A DNA stretch of 64,000 nt. Origin: Platanthera guangdongensis (Eukaryota; Streptophyta; Magnoliopsida; Asparagales; Orchidaceae). Location: assembly GCA_039583875.1 (NCBI GenBank), contig CM077164.1, positions 66,681,628-66,745,627 of the forward strand, in the 5' to 3' direction. A model generated the notes under the pieces. The model was not told where the DNA came from and did not search any database. It was given only the letters and a program-made list of their open reading frames with translations. Positions 19,850-31,208 of the stretch are shown here, piece by piece (the first letter of the stretch is position 1; every line of letters starts with the position of its first letter). A program made the position numbers and the translations under genes.

Positions 19850-21344
19850 TTAGTCATTTTCAAATTTGTAAACTAACTCTAAGTTTATCATTCCTAGTTC
19901 AATTTTGAATCTATTGAACTTAGTTTCTTCTAGTGGCTTAGTAAACATATCAGCTACTTGTTCATCTGTTTTAACATATTCTAATAAAATATCTTCTCTT
20001 TCTACATGCTCCCTAAGAAAATGATATTTAATCTCAATATGTTTTGTCCTACTATGGGATACAGGGTTATTAGCTATTGAAATAGCACTTGTAGAATCAC
20101 AGAAAAGTGGAGTTCTACTTACCTGAAATCCATAGTCCTCTAGCTGATGTTGAATCCACAGAAGTTGAGCACAGCAACTTCCTGCAGCCACATACTCTGA
20201 CTCAGCTGTGGAGATAGCCACACTGGTTTGCTTCTTGCTACTCCATGAAATTAGTCTCCCACCTAGGAATTGACAGGTTCCAGTAGTGCTCTTTCTATCC
20301 TCTTTGCATCCTGCAAAGTCTGCATCTGAATAACCTGTTAGATCAAAATCTCCATTCCTAGGGTACCAGAGGCCTAGATAGGGAGTGCCCTTTAGATATC
20401 TCAATATTCTTTTGACTGCAGTCAAATGAGACTCTTTAGGGCAGGCTTGATACCTTGCACAAACACATGTAGCATACATGATGTCTGGTCTACTAGCAGT
20501 CAAGTATAATAGGGAGCCAACTATCCCTCTATACAAGGTTTCATCTACAGGTTTCCCTGCATCATCCTTGCTAAGAGACATACTTGACCCCATAGGAGTC
20601 TTCATGGTACTGGATGAATCCATACCATACTTCCTTATGAGTTCTAGGGTGAACTTTGACTGACAAATGGACAAACCACTCTCAGTCTGTTTAACTTGGA
20701 GACCCAAGAAAAACTTCAGCTCTCCCATACTACTCATCTCAAACTGACCTTGCATAAGTTTTGCAAACGTTTTGCAAAGGCTGCTTTCAGTAGACCCAAA
20801 TATAATGTCATCTACATATATTTGGACTAGTATAACTTTTGCCTCTAGATTCCCTAAGGAATAGAGTCTTATCTATTTTCCCCCTTGAGAACTTGTTCTC
20901 AATGAGGAAACTAGATAGGGTTTCATACCAAGCCCTAGGGGCTTGCTTTAACCCATATAAAGCTTTCCTAAGTCTATAGACATAATGAGGTAGAGTTGGA
21001 TCAACAAAACCTGAAGGCTGCTCCACATAGACTTCTTCTTTCAAATTACCATTTAGGAATGCTGACTTGACATCCATTTGGTACACCTTGAATCCTTAAT
21101 AGGTTGCATAGGCCAAGAACATTCTTATGGCTTCTAGTCTAGCTACTGGAGCAAAGGTTTGATCAAAATCAATACCTTCTTCTTGCATATATCCTTTAGC
21201 AACCAGTCTAGCTTTATTCTTAATGATGACACCTTGTTCATCCATCTTATTCCTGTAGATCCACTTAGTTCCTATTACATTGTGGTCTTTAGGTTTAGGA
21301 ACCAATTCCCAGACCTTGCACCTCTTGAACTGATTAAGCTCTTC
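19850..21344 (-). pseudogene. S1 reverse transcriptase and RNase H, frameshifted
   Basis: Copia RT/RNase H in three open pieces. 21096-21305 has GTKWIYRNK and [17 protein letters not shown]. 20808-21086 has [10 protein letters not shown] and [16 protein letters not shown]. 19850-20755 has [13 protein letters not shown], the SRPDIMYA region, GYSDADFAGC and the RNase H motifs STAESEY and SRTKHIEIKYHF. Breaks: an extra T near 21097-21100, and a one-base shift near 20850. The YVDD catalytic box is encoded in the shifted frame at about 20808-20825. The enzyme would copy element RNA into cDNA; this copy cannot make it whole. Confidence 0.9.
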
Positions 21345-23048
21345 TTACATTGCTTCAGTCCATTGTGGATCCATTATTGCTTCTTCAAATCTTTTAGGTT
21401 CAACTTGAGACAAAAAGCTGGAATAGATTGCTGCATTCATGTTTCTACTCCTGGTTTGAACTCCTTGTCTTGGATCTCCAATAATCTGCTCTACTGGATG
21501 ATCTCTAAGATGCCTATTGGCTGGAGGCATCCTAACTTCTGGTTGAACCTCTTCAGCATCTCCATCATGCTGTATACCTTGTATTTCTTCAGCAATTGGC
21601 ACATGTAGTTCTCCCCCTGGACAACAGCTACTCTCCTCAACTTGCTGTCTTGCAGCAGGTTCTTCTTCTATAGTAAGCTTGTCCATTTTCTTTGTTAAAC
21701 CTGTGGGGCTGCATACACTACTAGACAACTCATTATTAACAAGTTTAGTCTCATCAAAAACTACATGTACAGTCTCCTCTACAACTTGTGTAGTCAAGTT
21801 GTATACTCTATAAGCCTTACTATTGTTGCTGTACCCAACAAAAATTCCCTCTTGGGACTTGGCAGCAAACTTAGTTATGTAAGACTTCCCATTGTTAAGT
21901 ATGAAGCATTTGCAACCAAAGATCCTGAAGTAGGATAGGTTTGGTTTCCTGCCTTTCACAACTTCATAGGGGGTCTTGTTTAGCCCTTTAGTGATGGTAG
22001 CCCTATTTATAACATGGCATGCAGTGTTAACTGCTTCAGCCCAGATATACTCTGGTAGTGATGTATCACTCAATAGGGTTCTACCAGCCTCTATCAAGGT
22101 CCTATTTTTCCTCTTAGCAATGCCATTTTGCTGAGGTGTTTTAGGTGAAGAGAATTCTTGAAATATCCCAAAGTCTTCACATAGTTTTGTCATGCTTTCA
22201 GACTGAAACTCAGTACCATGGTCACTTCTAATTTTGACCACAGTACTATTTAGTTCATTCTGAATTTGCTTGACAAAACTGTAGAAGACACTAGGTGTTT
22301 CAGATTTCTGTCTTAAGAAGAACACCCAGGAAAACCTTGAGTAGTCATCTACAACTACAAGGGTATAGACCTTCCTACCTAAGCTGTGAACTGGCATTGG
22401 ATCAAAGAGATCCAAATGTAAGAGGTACAAACACCTCACAGCATCTTTGTTATCTATGCTTCTAAAGGTGGATTTAGTCTGCTTGCCCTTTTGACAAGCT
22501 GAGCAAATGCCATCTTTAACACACTTAACTTGAGGACCATTCCTCACTAACTCTTTACTAAAGAGTTTGCTAATTGTCTTGTAGTTAAGATGGGCTAGCC
22601 TCTTGTGCCATTTGACATAATGAGAGACTGTCTCATCAGCTACAAGACAAACTGGAGAACCATTGTTCTCAATCATAATGTCTAGGCAGTAGACATTCCT
22701 CTTCCTATATCCTGTCAAAATGATCTCTTGATCACTTGACCTCTTGATATGACAACCATTTTTAACAAATGAGATGTCATACCCTACATCACTTAATTGA
22801 CTTATACTTATTAGGTTGTGTTTCAACCCTTTAACATAAGCCACTTGAGTAATGGTAACTAAGTTTGAAGAAATGTTACCAAACCCTTTGATGATTCCTT
22901 TTTCAGAACCACCAAAGGTCACTTTAGGACCATTTTTGATTGGAATGTAGTCCTTCAGTAGTCCCCTTGTTCCAGTCATATGTCTTGAACATCCACTGTC
23001 CAAGTACCATGTAGGGGTATGACCACTTGGACTCACCTGCAAAACAAA
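21345..23048 (-). CDS. S1 protease and integrase (pol N-terminal part)
   Basis: About 565 residues, in the same frame as gag and separated from it by one TAA at 23049-23051. It contains the protease motif YLDSGCSRHMTG near the start, the zinc-binding pre-integrase domain (WHKRLAHLN to CSACQKGKQ) and the integrase core with LHLDLFDP, RSDHGTEF and SPKTPQQNGIAKRKN, which supply the D-D-E residues. After it come the Copia GKCF/IFVGYS-type C-terminal region and a low-complexity linker. The frame ends in a TAA at 21345 where the related S2 and S3 copies read Gln. There is no obvious Met after the gag stop, so expression would need readthrough or a spliced message. Confidence 0.88.
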   Translation of the reverse strand, partial: FVLQVSPSGHTPTWYLDSGCSRHMTGTRGLLKDYIPIKNGPKVTFGGSEKGIIKGFGNISSNLVTITQVAYVKGLKHNLISISQLSDVGYDISFVKNGCHIKRSSDQEIILTGYRKRNVYCLDIMIENNGSPVCLVADETVSHYVKWHKRLAHLNYKTISKLFSKELVRNGPQVKCVKDGICSACQKGKQTKSTFRSIDNKDAVRCLYLLHLDLFDPMPVHSLGRKVYTLVVVDDYSRFSWVFFLRQKSETPSVFYSFVKQIQNELNSTVVKIRSDHGTEFQSESMTKLCEDFGIFQEFSSPKTPQQNGIAKRKNRTLIEAGRTLLSDTSLPEYIWAEAVNTACHVINRATITKGLNKTPYEVVKGRKPNLSYFRIFGCKCFILNNGKSYITKFAAKSQEGIFVGYSNNSKAYRVYNLTTQVVEETVHVVFDETKLVNNELSSSVCSPTGLTKKMDKLTIEEEPAARQQVEESSCCPGGELHVPIAEEIQGIQHDGDAEEVQPEVRMPPANRHLRDHPVEQIIGDPRQGVQTRSRNMNAAIYSSFLSQVEPKRFEEAIMDPQWTEAM

Positions 23049-25091
23049 TTAATGAACCTTAGAACCCAAAGTATTCTTGGGTCCTTGGTGATTGTTAGTT
23101 TGCAATTTGACAAACCTACCTACTGGCTTTCCAACAGGTAGTTTGGAACTCACTTTGGCACTCACATTGTGCCAACAATCTACTGCAAAATGGCCAACTT
23201 TGCCACAGCACCAACATTCAAATTTATTGTACCTTTGCTTAGGTACTGCCTTGGCTGTCTTGACTACAGCAGGCTTGTTGAATGTTGGGGCTTTGCCCTT
23301 GGACTTATACTTGGACTGCTCAGTCCCTGCAGGTCTAATAAAGCCCAGTCCAGCTTTACCCTTGTGATGAACAAATTCATCAATTATGGGTAACACTGAC
23401 TTAGGTTTAGAAAACCTAGCAACCAAGTCCTTCTCCTTCTGAAGATTGTTCTCCAGACACTTAATTTGATCATTCTTAAAAGTGATAGTTCCCATCTGAA
23501 TCACTGTTATGTGTTTCAGCCTGGCTATCTCATTCAGTTTTTGATCAAATTGCTTCTCAAAATCTGTTGCAGCAGCTTTAAGATCAGCAATTTCCTTTGC
23601 CTGACTTTTGGCAAGGGACTTGCTTTTCTTGTAAGCTTGCAACAGCACTCTATATTCATCTATAAGTTGATGAATATCATCCTCAGACTCAGATACATTC
23701 TCATCACTTGATGAAGAAGAATCTGAATCTGAACTAGAACAAGAGACTGAATTTAAACTTGAACTTTGTACCTGACTGGGTCCTGGCTGCTCCAGGATTT
23801 TGGCACTTTCTGTCAAAGCCATTAGCCCTTGGCAATGACTGTCTTCTTGTTCATAAATTGACTCCAAGATCTGCATGAATTCTTCCTCTTCTTCTTCAGC
23901 AAACAGCCCTATGTAGGCTTCAGCCTCAGACTCAGTTTCTGAAGAAGAGATATCTGATAGAGTCTTCTCCTTCTTAGCAACAAAAGACTTTTCTTTCTTC
24001 CCTTTGAAGTGAGTCTTTTTCCTGTCACCAGATTCCTTTCTCTTCTCTGGACAATCTGCAATAACATGGCCCTGTCTATTACAGCAATAGCAAACAATCT
24101 TTGAACCAGTTGCCTTGCTTGATTTTGTCCTTTTCTTGTCATTCTTTGAAGACCTCTTTTTCTGATAAGAGTCTTCCTTTCCTTGTGATGTAGAAGGCCT
24201 TGACCTCCACTGTTTCTTTTTCAAAAACTTCTGAAAGTGTCTAGTGAAAGCAGCAAAGTCTTCATCACTTTCACTGCTCTTAGACTTTGTGCTGACAGAC
24301 TCATCAGACTCTGATTCAACTACCTCTGGAGGTGGAGTTGAAGACTTATTCCTGCACTTTCTGGGAACTTCTGTCTTGAAAGCAACAGTTCTTTCTTTGT
24401 GCTCAGTCCTTGTTGATTTCTCCTCCTCTTTTCTCACTGTTAACTGCATTTCATAAGACAATAGCTTGTCAAACAGTGTGGGAGGAGGAATTTCCCCCAA
24501 CTTAGCCATTTCTCTTATGGCACAGATCTTGGTGTCCCAATCTTTGGTTAGGAACCTTAGGAACTTGTCATTTAGTTCATAGTTACTGAACTCTCTTCCA
24601 TATGACATGAGTTCATTAACTATTCTGTAAAATTTCTTATAGCACTCAGTGATGCTATCACCCTTTCCTTGTCTAAAGCTTTCATACTCCTGATTTAGCA
24701 AGGACTTCCTATCTTGCCTAACTTCTTCAGAACCTTCCATATAGACAATGAGAGTATCCCACATCTTTTTTGCTGTTTTACAGTGAATTAAGTTCTGAAA
24801 AGTTGCATCATCAATGGCACTCACTATTATGTTCTGTGCCCTCTTGTCCATGGTGGCCAGGACAATTTCATCCTTAGTCATCTCAGAGAAATCCTTTGGA
24901 GTTCTCTGGTTTGCATCTAGAACAGAAATCTTCATGGGCACATAAGGCCCTTCCTTTACTGTGATGTAGATTCTAGGGTCTGAGGCCTCCATAAATAGTC
25001 TTACCCTTTCTTTCCAGATCCCAAAGATCTCCTTCCTGCATATGGGTAATTTCATGGAACCCAATTCCTTGTGATTCTCATAGGAACCCAT
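23049..25091 (-). CDS. S1 gag, intact
   Basis: 680 residues starting ATG at 25091, shortly after the primer site. Domains: a Copia gag capsid-like region (about 20-225, with FGIWKERVRLFMEA and LNDKFLRFLTKDWDTKI); a CCHC zinc knuckle CYCCNRQGHVIADC at 334-347; an acidic Ser-rich stretch (about 430-455); a coiled coil (about 460-560); and a second zinc-binding motif CWCCGKVGHFAVDC at 626-639. Gag forms the particle that packages element RNA. Long coiled-coil Gag proteins are typical of Sireviruses. S2, S2b and S3 have damaged homologues. Confidence 0.92.
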   Translation of the reverse strand: MGSYENHKELGSMKLPICRKEIFGIWKERVRLFMEASDPRIYITVKEGPYVPMKISVLDANQRTPKDFSEMTKDEIVLATMDKRAQNIIVSAIDDATFQNLIHCKTAKKMWDTLIVYMEGSEEVRQDRKSLLNQEYESFRQGKGDSITECYKKFYRIVNELMSYGREFSNYELNDKFLRFLTKDWDTKICAIREMAKLGEIPPPTLFDKLLSYEMQLTVRKEEEKSTRTEHKERTVAFKTEVPRKCRNKSSTPPPEVVESESDESVSTKSKSSESDEDFAAFTRHFQKFLKKKQWRSRPSTSQGKEDSYQKKRSSKNDKKRTKSSKATGSKIVCYCCNRQGHVIADCPEKRKESGDRKKTHFKGKKEKSFVAKKEKTLSDISSSETESEAEAYIGLFAEEEEEEFMQILESIYEQEDSHCQGLMALTESAKILEQPGPSQVQSSSLNSVSCSSSDSDSSSSSDENVSESEDDIHQLIDEYRVLLQAYKKSKSLAKSQAKEIADLKAAATDFEKQFDQKLNEIARLKHITVIQMGTITFKNDQIKCLENNLQKEKDLVARFSKPKSVLPIIDEFVHHKGKAGLGFIRPAGTEQSKYKSKGKAPTFNKPAVVKTAKAVPKQRYNKFECWCCGKVGHFAVDCWHNVSAKVSSKLPVGKPVGRFVKLQTNNHQGPKNTLGSKVH

Positions 25092-25190
25092 GTTTCTTGA
25101 TTTTCTTGAATTTCTTGAAATTGTGTTTTGTCTTATACTGAATCTGCCAAACCAGATCTCCTCATACTGTTAGTCCTTGTTTTGAGGAAC

Positions 25191-25205
25191 CTCGCTTTGA
25201 TACCA
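25191..25205 (-). other. S1 primer-binding site, tRNA-iMet type
   Basis: Sense TGGTATCAAAGCGAG, two bases after the 5' LTR. It differs at one position from TGGTATCAGAGC over the first twelve bases. The same site with the same difference is seen in S3. Confidence 0.85.
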
Positions 25206-25207
25206 CT

Positions 25208-27323
25208 TGAAAGATATGGTACCTAAACACCTAGAGGGGGGGGGGTGAATAGGTGACCTAATCCTTTTCTAACTTTGTTGGCAGCCAAACAGTTATATCA
25301 CAGATTTCTAACTACTTTTGCACAGCAAACAGCAATAACAAAACATACACAGCTAATCCACAGCATAATCACAGCACAGCACACAGTGTTTTATAGTGGT
25401 TCCCCAAGATATGGGTACATCCACTTTCCCCCTTCGCCTATCTAGCAGTGTACTAGATTCGGCCAAACTTCTCCACTGTCTCAGAACCCAAATTGGTTCC
25501 TACCTCAGGCCCAAAGCCTTACAACTCAGCTTTATCCCAAAGCCTACACTCAGCCAATCAAGGCCTACACTCAGCCAACCAAGGCCTACACTCAGCCAAC
25601 AAGGCCTACACTCAGAGATCTCAGTCTCCTACACTCAGGCTCTCAAGCCCTACCCTCAGCCTTTATAATTATAGGCTTACAATTCACTCAGATCCAAAGG
25701 ATCCTACAAGTTAAAATGTATTACAAATAATAACTCTACAACTCAGAATTAAAGGACGGGAGTTGAGAGATTCTTGATGAGTTCTTGGAAGAACTCAGCT
25801 GGATTCACCCTGACTTAGCTTTCTTCAAAGCTTCTTGAGTAGAACTTAATAAGACTGAATCCTCTGCAGTTGTTTCTTGACCTCTGCCACTTAAGATCCA
25901 GAATTGAATCTGAATCCTTCTTCTCAGCCTAGTTCCAGAGGCTGATTTCTTGGATGGAGCCCTCTCTCTCCAACTTCTTAGATCTGTAGTTGAACTGCTA
26001 GATCTTCTTGTGTTGATACTCTTTGTACCACTTTAATAATTACTTCAACAAGGTGATTAACCTTAACAATAATCTGATCAACAACTTCAACAACTCTGAA
26101 CAACAGTTTCTGTAAACTGTAGGTGCCTATTTATAGGCTTTCTTCATGGTAACCGGCTGGACCGGTCCATAACTGACTTCTGATATCTCTGACAGGTGCT
26201 GTAGACCGGCTGGAACAGCAGCTGTCAAATCATCCAGTCATTTCTTGAAATTCTCTAACTGTCTGAAAGTGTCGAGACTTTCTGTCTTTAAGTGTCGACA
26301 CTTATAGACCAAGTGTCGACACATGCTTTGTAAGTGTCGACACAAGTCTACAAGGTGTCGACACATATCCTTGTATGTCTCGACACAGATTCTTCTTCAT
26401 GTGTCGACACTGAAATTGAGTGTCGACACAAGTACTTCATCTTCTTTCTTTAGCTGTATTCTTCTAAGTGTCGACACATCACCTTTGTGTCGACACATCT
26501 TCTTGTGTTGAATCTGTTAAGTATCGACACTACTTCTTGGTGTCGACACATAGTCTTCTATGTTGATTCTTGTTGTGTGTCGACACAGCTCCTTGTGTCG
26601 ACACTTGATTCTTCTGTTGAGACTTCAGCTGAGTGTCGACACTTGTACTTAGAATATTTTGGAAATAATTCTGTTCTTTGCTAAGTGTCGACACAGCTCC
26701 TTGTGTCGACACTTTCTTCAAGTGTTGAGTCTTCAGCTGTGTGTCGACACATTGTTCTGGGTGTCGACACATACTTCAAATGTTGACTCTTCTGTTGAGT
26801 GTCGACACATTGTGCTGGGTGTCGACACTTACTTCAAGTGCTGACTCTTCTGCATAGTGTCGACACATTGTGTTGAGTGTCGACACTTGTACTTAGACTC
26901 TGCAGACTTTTGCTGAGTGTTGACACAGCTCCAAGTGTCGACACTTTCTAGTGTAGACACAGCTTCACTGGGTGTCGACACAGCTCCTTGTGTCGACACT
27001 TTCTGTCTGCACTTTTCTTCACTGAGTGTCGACACAGCTCCAAGTGTCGACACTTTCTGTCTGGTGTCGACTCTGCATCCCAGGTGTCGACACAATGACT
27101 CCAAGTGTCGACACTGCTTATCTGGGTGTCGACACAAGCTTTCTTGAGTGTCGACACTTTCCCTCTGGATGTCGACACATGGACTTAGAAACTTTTTGCT
27201 TCAGTCCAGTGATTTCTTAACCTGCACAAGTAAACTCAACATTCATCAAATACATTATGATGTATATCATTGAGTTGGGTGAGGCTTCTTCAAATCAGGT
27301 ACATTTGACCAATGTACCCAACA
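25208..27323 (-). repeat. S1 5' LTR with second palindrome array
   Basis: 2116 bp from TGAAAG to CCCAACA. It carries the GTGTCGACAC array at about 26290-27178 and the TATAAATAG box at 26127-26135. It is near-identical to 14071-16219 apart from small indels and scattered substitutions. Confidence 0.93.
26127..26135 (-). promoter_or_regulatory. TATA box, S1 5' LTR
   Basis: TATAAATAG on the minus strand. In sense direction the GTGTCGACAC array is upstream and the gag leader downstream, as expected for the element promoter. Confidence 0.7.
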
Positions 27324-27328
27324 GATGT
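27324..27328. repeat. TSD of S1, right copy (GATGT)
   Basis: Exact repeat of 14066-14070. After it the S2 sequence resumes. Confidence 0.93.
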
Positions 27329-28820
27329 CTTATTGCTGGAGGAAATCTATCTACACCTTTATTTTCTCCAATCACCTCACCATGTTGTACTTCATTATAT
27401 TCATCATCTGCTTATGGATCTTGTACTCCTCCTAGACAACATCCATCATTTTCTTCATCCTACCTTGCAGGTTGGTCTTCACTAATGGTAAGATTGTCCA
27501 TCTTTTCCTTCAAACCTGTGGAGCTACAAGAGGTACTAGACAACTCACAGTGATTAGCTTGGTTTCATCAAAAACTACATGGACAAATTTTTCTACAACT
27601 TGAGTAGTCAAGTTGTAGACTCTGTATGCCCTACTATTGTTGTTGTACCCAACAAATATCCCTTCTTGGGATTTGGCAGCAAACTTAGTTAAATAGTGCT
27701 TGCCATTATTAAGAACATAACACTTGCTACCAAAGACCCTAAAATAGGTTATATTTAGTTTTATTCCTTTCATAATCTCATAGGGTGTCTTCTTGTGGCT
27801 TCTGGTGATGGAAGCTCTATTGAGAACATGACAAGCAGTGTTTACTGCCTCAGCTCAAAAATATTCTATGAGAGAAGTGTCACTTAGAAGTGTTCTTCCA
27901 GCCTTAATAAGAGTCCTATTCTTCCTTTCAGCAATCCCATTTTGCTGGGGAGTTTTAGGTGAGGAGAACTCTTGATGAATCCCAAGTTCTTCACAAAATC
28001 TTATCATGCATTCAGACTGAAATTCAGTCTCATGGTCACTTTTGGTTTTGACCACTGAATTGTTAAGTTCATTCTGAATTTGCCTAACAAAATTTTGGAA
28101 GACAGTAGGGGTTTCAGATTTCTGGCTCAGGAAGAAAACCCATGTAAATCTAAAATAGTCATCCACAACCACAAAGGTATAACTTTCCTACCTAGACTAT
28201 GAGCTGACATAGGACCAAATAGATCCATATGTAGAAGGTATAAACACCTCACTGAATCTTTGGTATCAAGACTGTGGAAGGATGTCTTGGTTTGTTTGCC
28301 TTTTTGACAAGCTGAACAAACACCCTCCTTGATGCACTTGACCTGAGGACCAATCCTTACTAACTCTTTAGTAAAGAGTTTGCCTATAGTCTTATAGTTA
28401 AGGTAATCAAGCCTCTTGTGCTATTTAAAACACTGAGAAGATTTCTCATCTGCAACTAGACAAACAGGAGAATCTTTATTCTCACATATAAAATTTAGAA
28501 AATAAACATTTCCTTTCCTATAACCTGACAAGATGATCTCTTGATCACTTGTCCTTCTAATCTGACACCCATTTTTAATAAATGTAGTGTCATAACCAAG
28601 ATCACTTAGTTGATTTATGCTTATTAGGTTATGTTTCAGACCTTTCACATAAGCAACTTGGGTGATAGTGATAGAGCTATTGGAAATGTTACCAAACCCT
28701 TTGATGACCATGTTTTCAGATCCACCAAAGATCACTTTGGGTCCATTCTCTAAGGGAGAGTAGTCCTTCAACATCCTTCTTGATCCAGTCATGTGCCTGG
28801 AACATCCACTGTCCAAGCAT
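27329..28820 (-). pseudogene. S2 protease and integrase, broken
   Basis: Minus-strand Copia pol. 28421-28816 has the protease motif MDSGCSRHMTG and the pre-integrase start. 27855-28172 has the integrase core (VVDDYFRFTWVFF, KSDHETEF, SPKTPQQNGIAERKN). 27510-27773 has the C-terminal region (YFRVFGSKCYVLNNGK, IFVGYNNNSRAYRVY). The segment across 28180-28253 encodes LHMDLFGP. Stops at the Trp codon near 28423 and before the protease motif are shared with S2b. A stop after IEYF near 27857 separates the last two pieces. It joins 13604-14070 across the S1 insertion. Confidence 0.88.
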
Positions 28821-28864
28821 CATATTGTGGCATGACCACTTGAAATTACCTGCATCAAATAAAA

Positions 28865-31129
28865 TTACTTAACCTTGGAACCCCAATAATTATTGGGTTC
28901 TAGGTTCAGGTTAGATTGAAACTGTACTTGTTTGCCTGCAGCCTTTTTAACAGGTAAGATGGCAATTTTCCTGACAGTAGTGTTGTGCCAACAATATATG
29001 ATATAATGACCTACTTTGTCATAATACCAGCACTCATCTCTATTGCATCTTCTTTTAAATACACTCTTAACAGCATTGCTGTTAGCAGTCCTTAAAACTA
29101 TAGGTGCAGTGGTCCTTTTATTGAGTGCTGGAGCTGGTGCATCAAACATTGATGATTCATGAAGAACATAGTGTGATTTTTCATGGGCTGCCCTATTGGC
29201 ATTTGCACCTTGTCATTCTGATCACCAAGCTTACTGTGACCATGTGTGATATCATGATCATATTTGTTAGTAGGCTGCATCACTTTCTTGAAAAAATAGG
29301 GGGTTTGAAGGCTAGTGGCTGAACTGGAGCTTTCCCTTTTCTTTTGGAATTAGCTGCCCTAGTTCTTCCCTTGAAGCCTAAACCTATCTTACACTTTTGG
29401 AGGATGAAGTCATCAATTAAGGGTAAAACTGATTTTGGCTTTGAGATTTTAGCCACAAGATCCTTCTCTCTCTGAAGTCTGACTTCCAGACTCTTGATTT
29501 GATCATTTTTGAATGTAATTGTACCCATCTGAATAAAAGTTATATTTTCCAGTTTGGCAACTTCATTCAACTTTAAATCCAGCATTTTTGCTGAATCTGA
29601 TGCAGCTAATTTAAGAGATGCAATTTCCTCAGCCTGTTTCTTGTTAAGGTTTCTGCTTCTCTTAAGAGCTTGCAACAAATCACCATACTCATCAATTAGT
29701 TGATGAACATCCCTTCAGATTCAGAACCATCCTCATCTCTTGATGTAGATGCTTCTGATTCTAATCCACTATAATAATCAGAACCTGGAGATAAACTGTT
29801 TACCTTACTGGGATCAGGCTGATCCTGATACTGATCTTCCTCAATAAAATCTATAATGATGATCTTCAATCCCATTTATAAAGTCCAGTAATTGCAAGAA
29901 TTCTGATTCTACTGGATCCTCTTCAGTAGTGAATAATCCAATGTAAGCTTCATCTTCAGCCTCTTCTCCTGAATCTGATGATGAGGAATCAGTTCAGCTT
30001 TTCTACTTCTTTGCAACAAAGGATCTCTCCTTCTTGCCCTTATTTTGTTGCCTCTTTTTATCTTTAGATTCCTTTCTTTTATAAGGACAATCAGCTATGA
30101 CATGTCATGGCCCATTGCAACAATAACAAATAATTTTATAAGAAGTTTGTTTACTAGGATTAGAGCCATACCTTTCATCCTTAGATGTTTTCTTCTTCTT
30201 GTAATAGTCATCCTTGGAGAAGGATGAAGATGGCTTTGTTCTCCATTTTTTCTTCTTCATGAACCTTTGATACTACCTTGTGAAGGCAACAAAGTCTTCA
30301 TCAGAGTTGTGACTGTCTAAATTGTTGATGTCAGTTGTTTTAGATTCAACTTTAGCCATTCTCCTAGGAGGAGAAGGTGACGTTCTCCTGCCCTTTCTTA
30401 TGGCTTCAGCCTTAAAGGCAACTGACTTCTCTCTGTATTCAAACTTATTGCTTTTCTCCTCCTCCTTTCTGGCAGTGAGCTGCATCTTATAGGATAATAG
30501 TTTTCCAAATAAGGTTGGTGGAGGTGTATCTGCAAGCCTGACCACCTCTCTGATGACACATATTTTGGTATCCCAATCCTTGATTAGTGATCTGAGAAAC
30601 TTGTCATTTAATTCATAAGTGCTAAAGACTCTTTCATAGGTCATTAGCTCATTAACAATTCTAAAGAATTTCTTATAGCATTCAGCTATGTTATCTGTCT
30701 TAGCTTGTCTAAAGCTTTCATATTCTTGATTTAGCATAGACTTCCTATCCTCTCTCTCACTTCTTTTGTTCCCTCCATGTAGACAATCAAAGTGTCCCTC
30801 ATCTCCTTGGAGGTTTTTCAATGGACCAGATTCTGGAATGTATAGTTATCTATGGCACTCATAATTATGTTCTGTGCCCTCTTGTGTAAGGTTGCACGGA
30901 TGATCTCTTCCTTAGTCATTTCTGGATAAATTTTTGGAGTCTTGAGGTTAGCATCAAGAACTGATATGTTCATAGGAATAAATGGCCCTTCTAGAACCGT
31001 GATGTAAATTCTAGGATCAGATGCTTCCATGAACAATCTGACACTTTCTTTCCATATGCCAAAATTAACTTTCCTACAAATAGGAAGTTTCATGGATTCA
31101 AGTTCCTTCTGATTCTCACCTGAACCCAT
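28865..31129 (-). pseudogene. S2 gag, broken into pieces
   Basis: Same order as the S2b gag. 30818-31129 and 30273-30821 are the capsid-like N-terminus, separated by a small insertion near 30755 that S2b lacks. The first zinc knuckle region lies at about 30000-30250, with changed cysteines in places. 29280-29678 is the coiled coil; 28865-29149 is the C-terminal part with CWYYDKVGHYIIYC. Several stops are shared with S2b. No functional Gag is possible. Confidence 0.88.
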
Positions 31130-31208
31130 TATGTCTAACTGATAACTGCCTTGGAGATCAACTCAGACTGTTAAGTCTATTCTTGAGCAACCTCCCTCTG
31201 ATATCACT

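Larger units (their letters stand above)
14071..27323 (-). mobile_element. S1: Copia LTR retrotransposon, Sirevirus (SIRE/Maximus) type
   Basis: The element is 13253 bp on the minus strand, with LTRs of 2149 (left) and 2116 bp (right), TSD GATGT and a tRNA-iMet-type primer site. Sense order: 5' LTR, gag, protease, integrase, RT/RNase H, a large extra ORF, polypurine tract, 3' LTR. Integrase before RT makes it Copia. The long gag with coiled coil, the extra ORF after pol, the sense tract CAAATAGGGGGAGAT and the CCTAGAGGGGGGTGAATAGG LTR end are Sirevirus traits. Gag and the extra ORF are open; pol has one stop and two frameshifts. It is inserted in S2. Confidence 0.93.
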
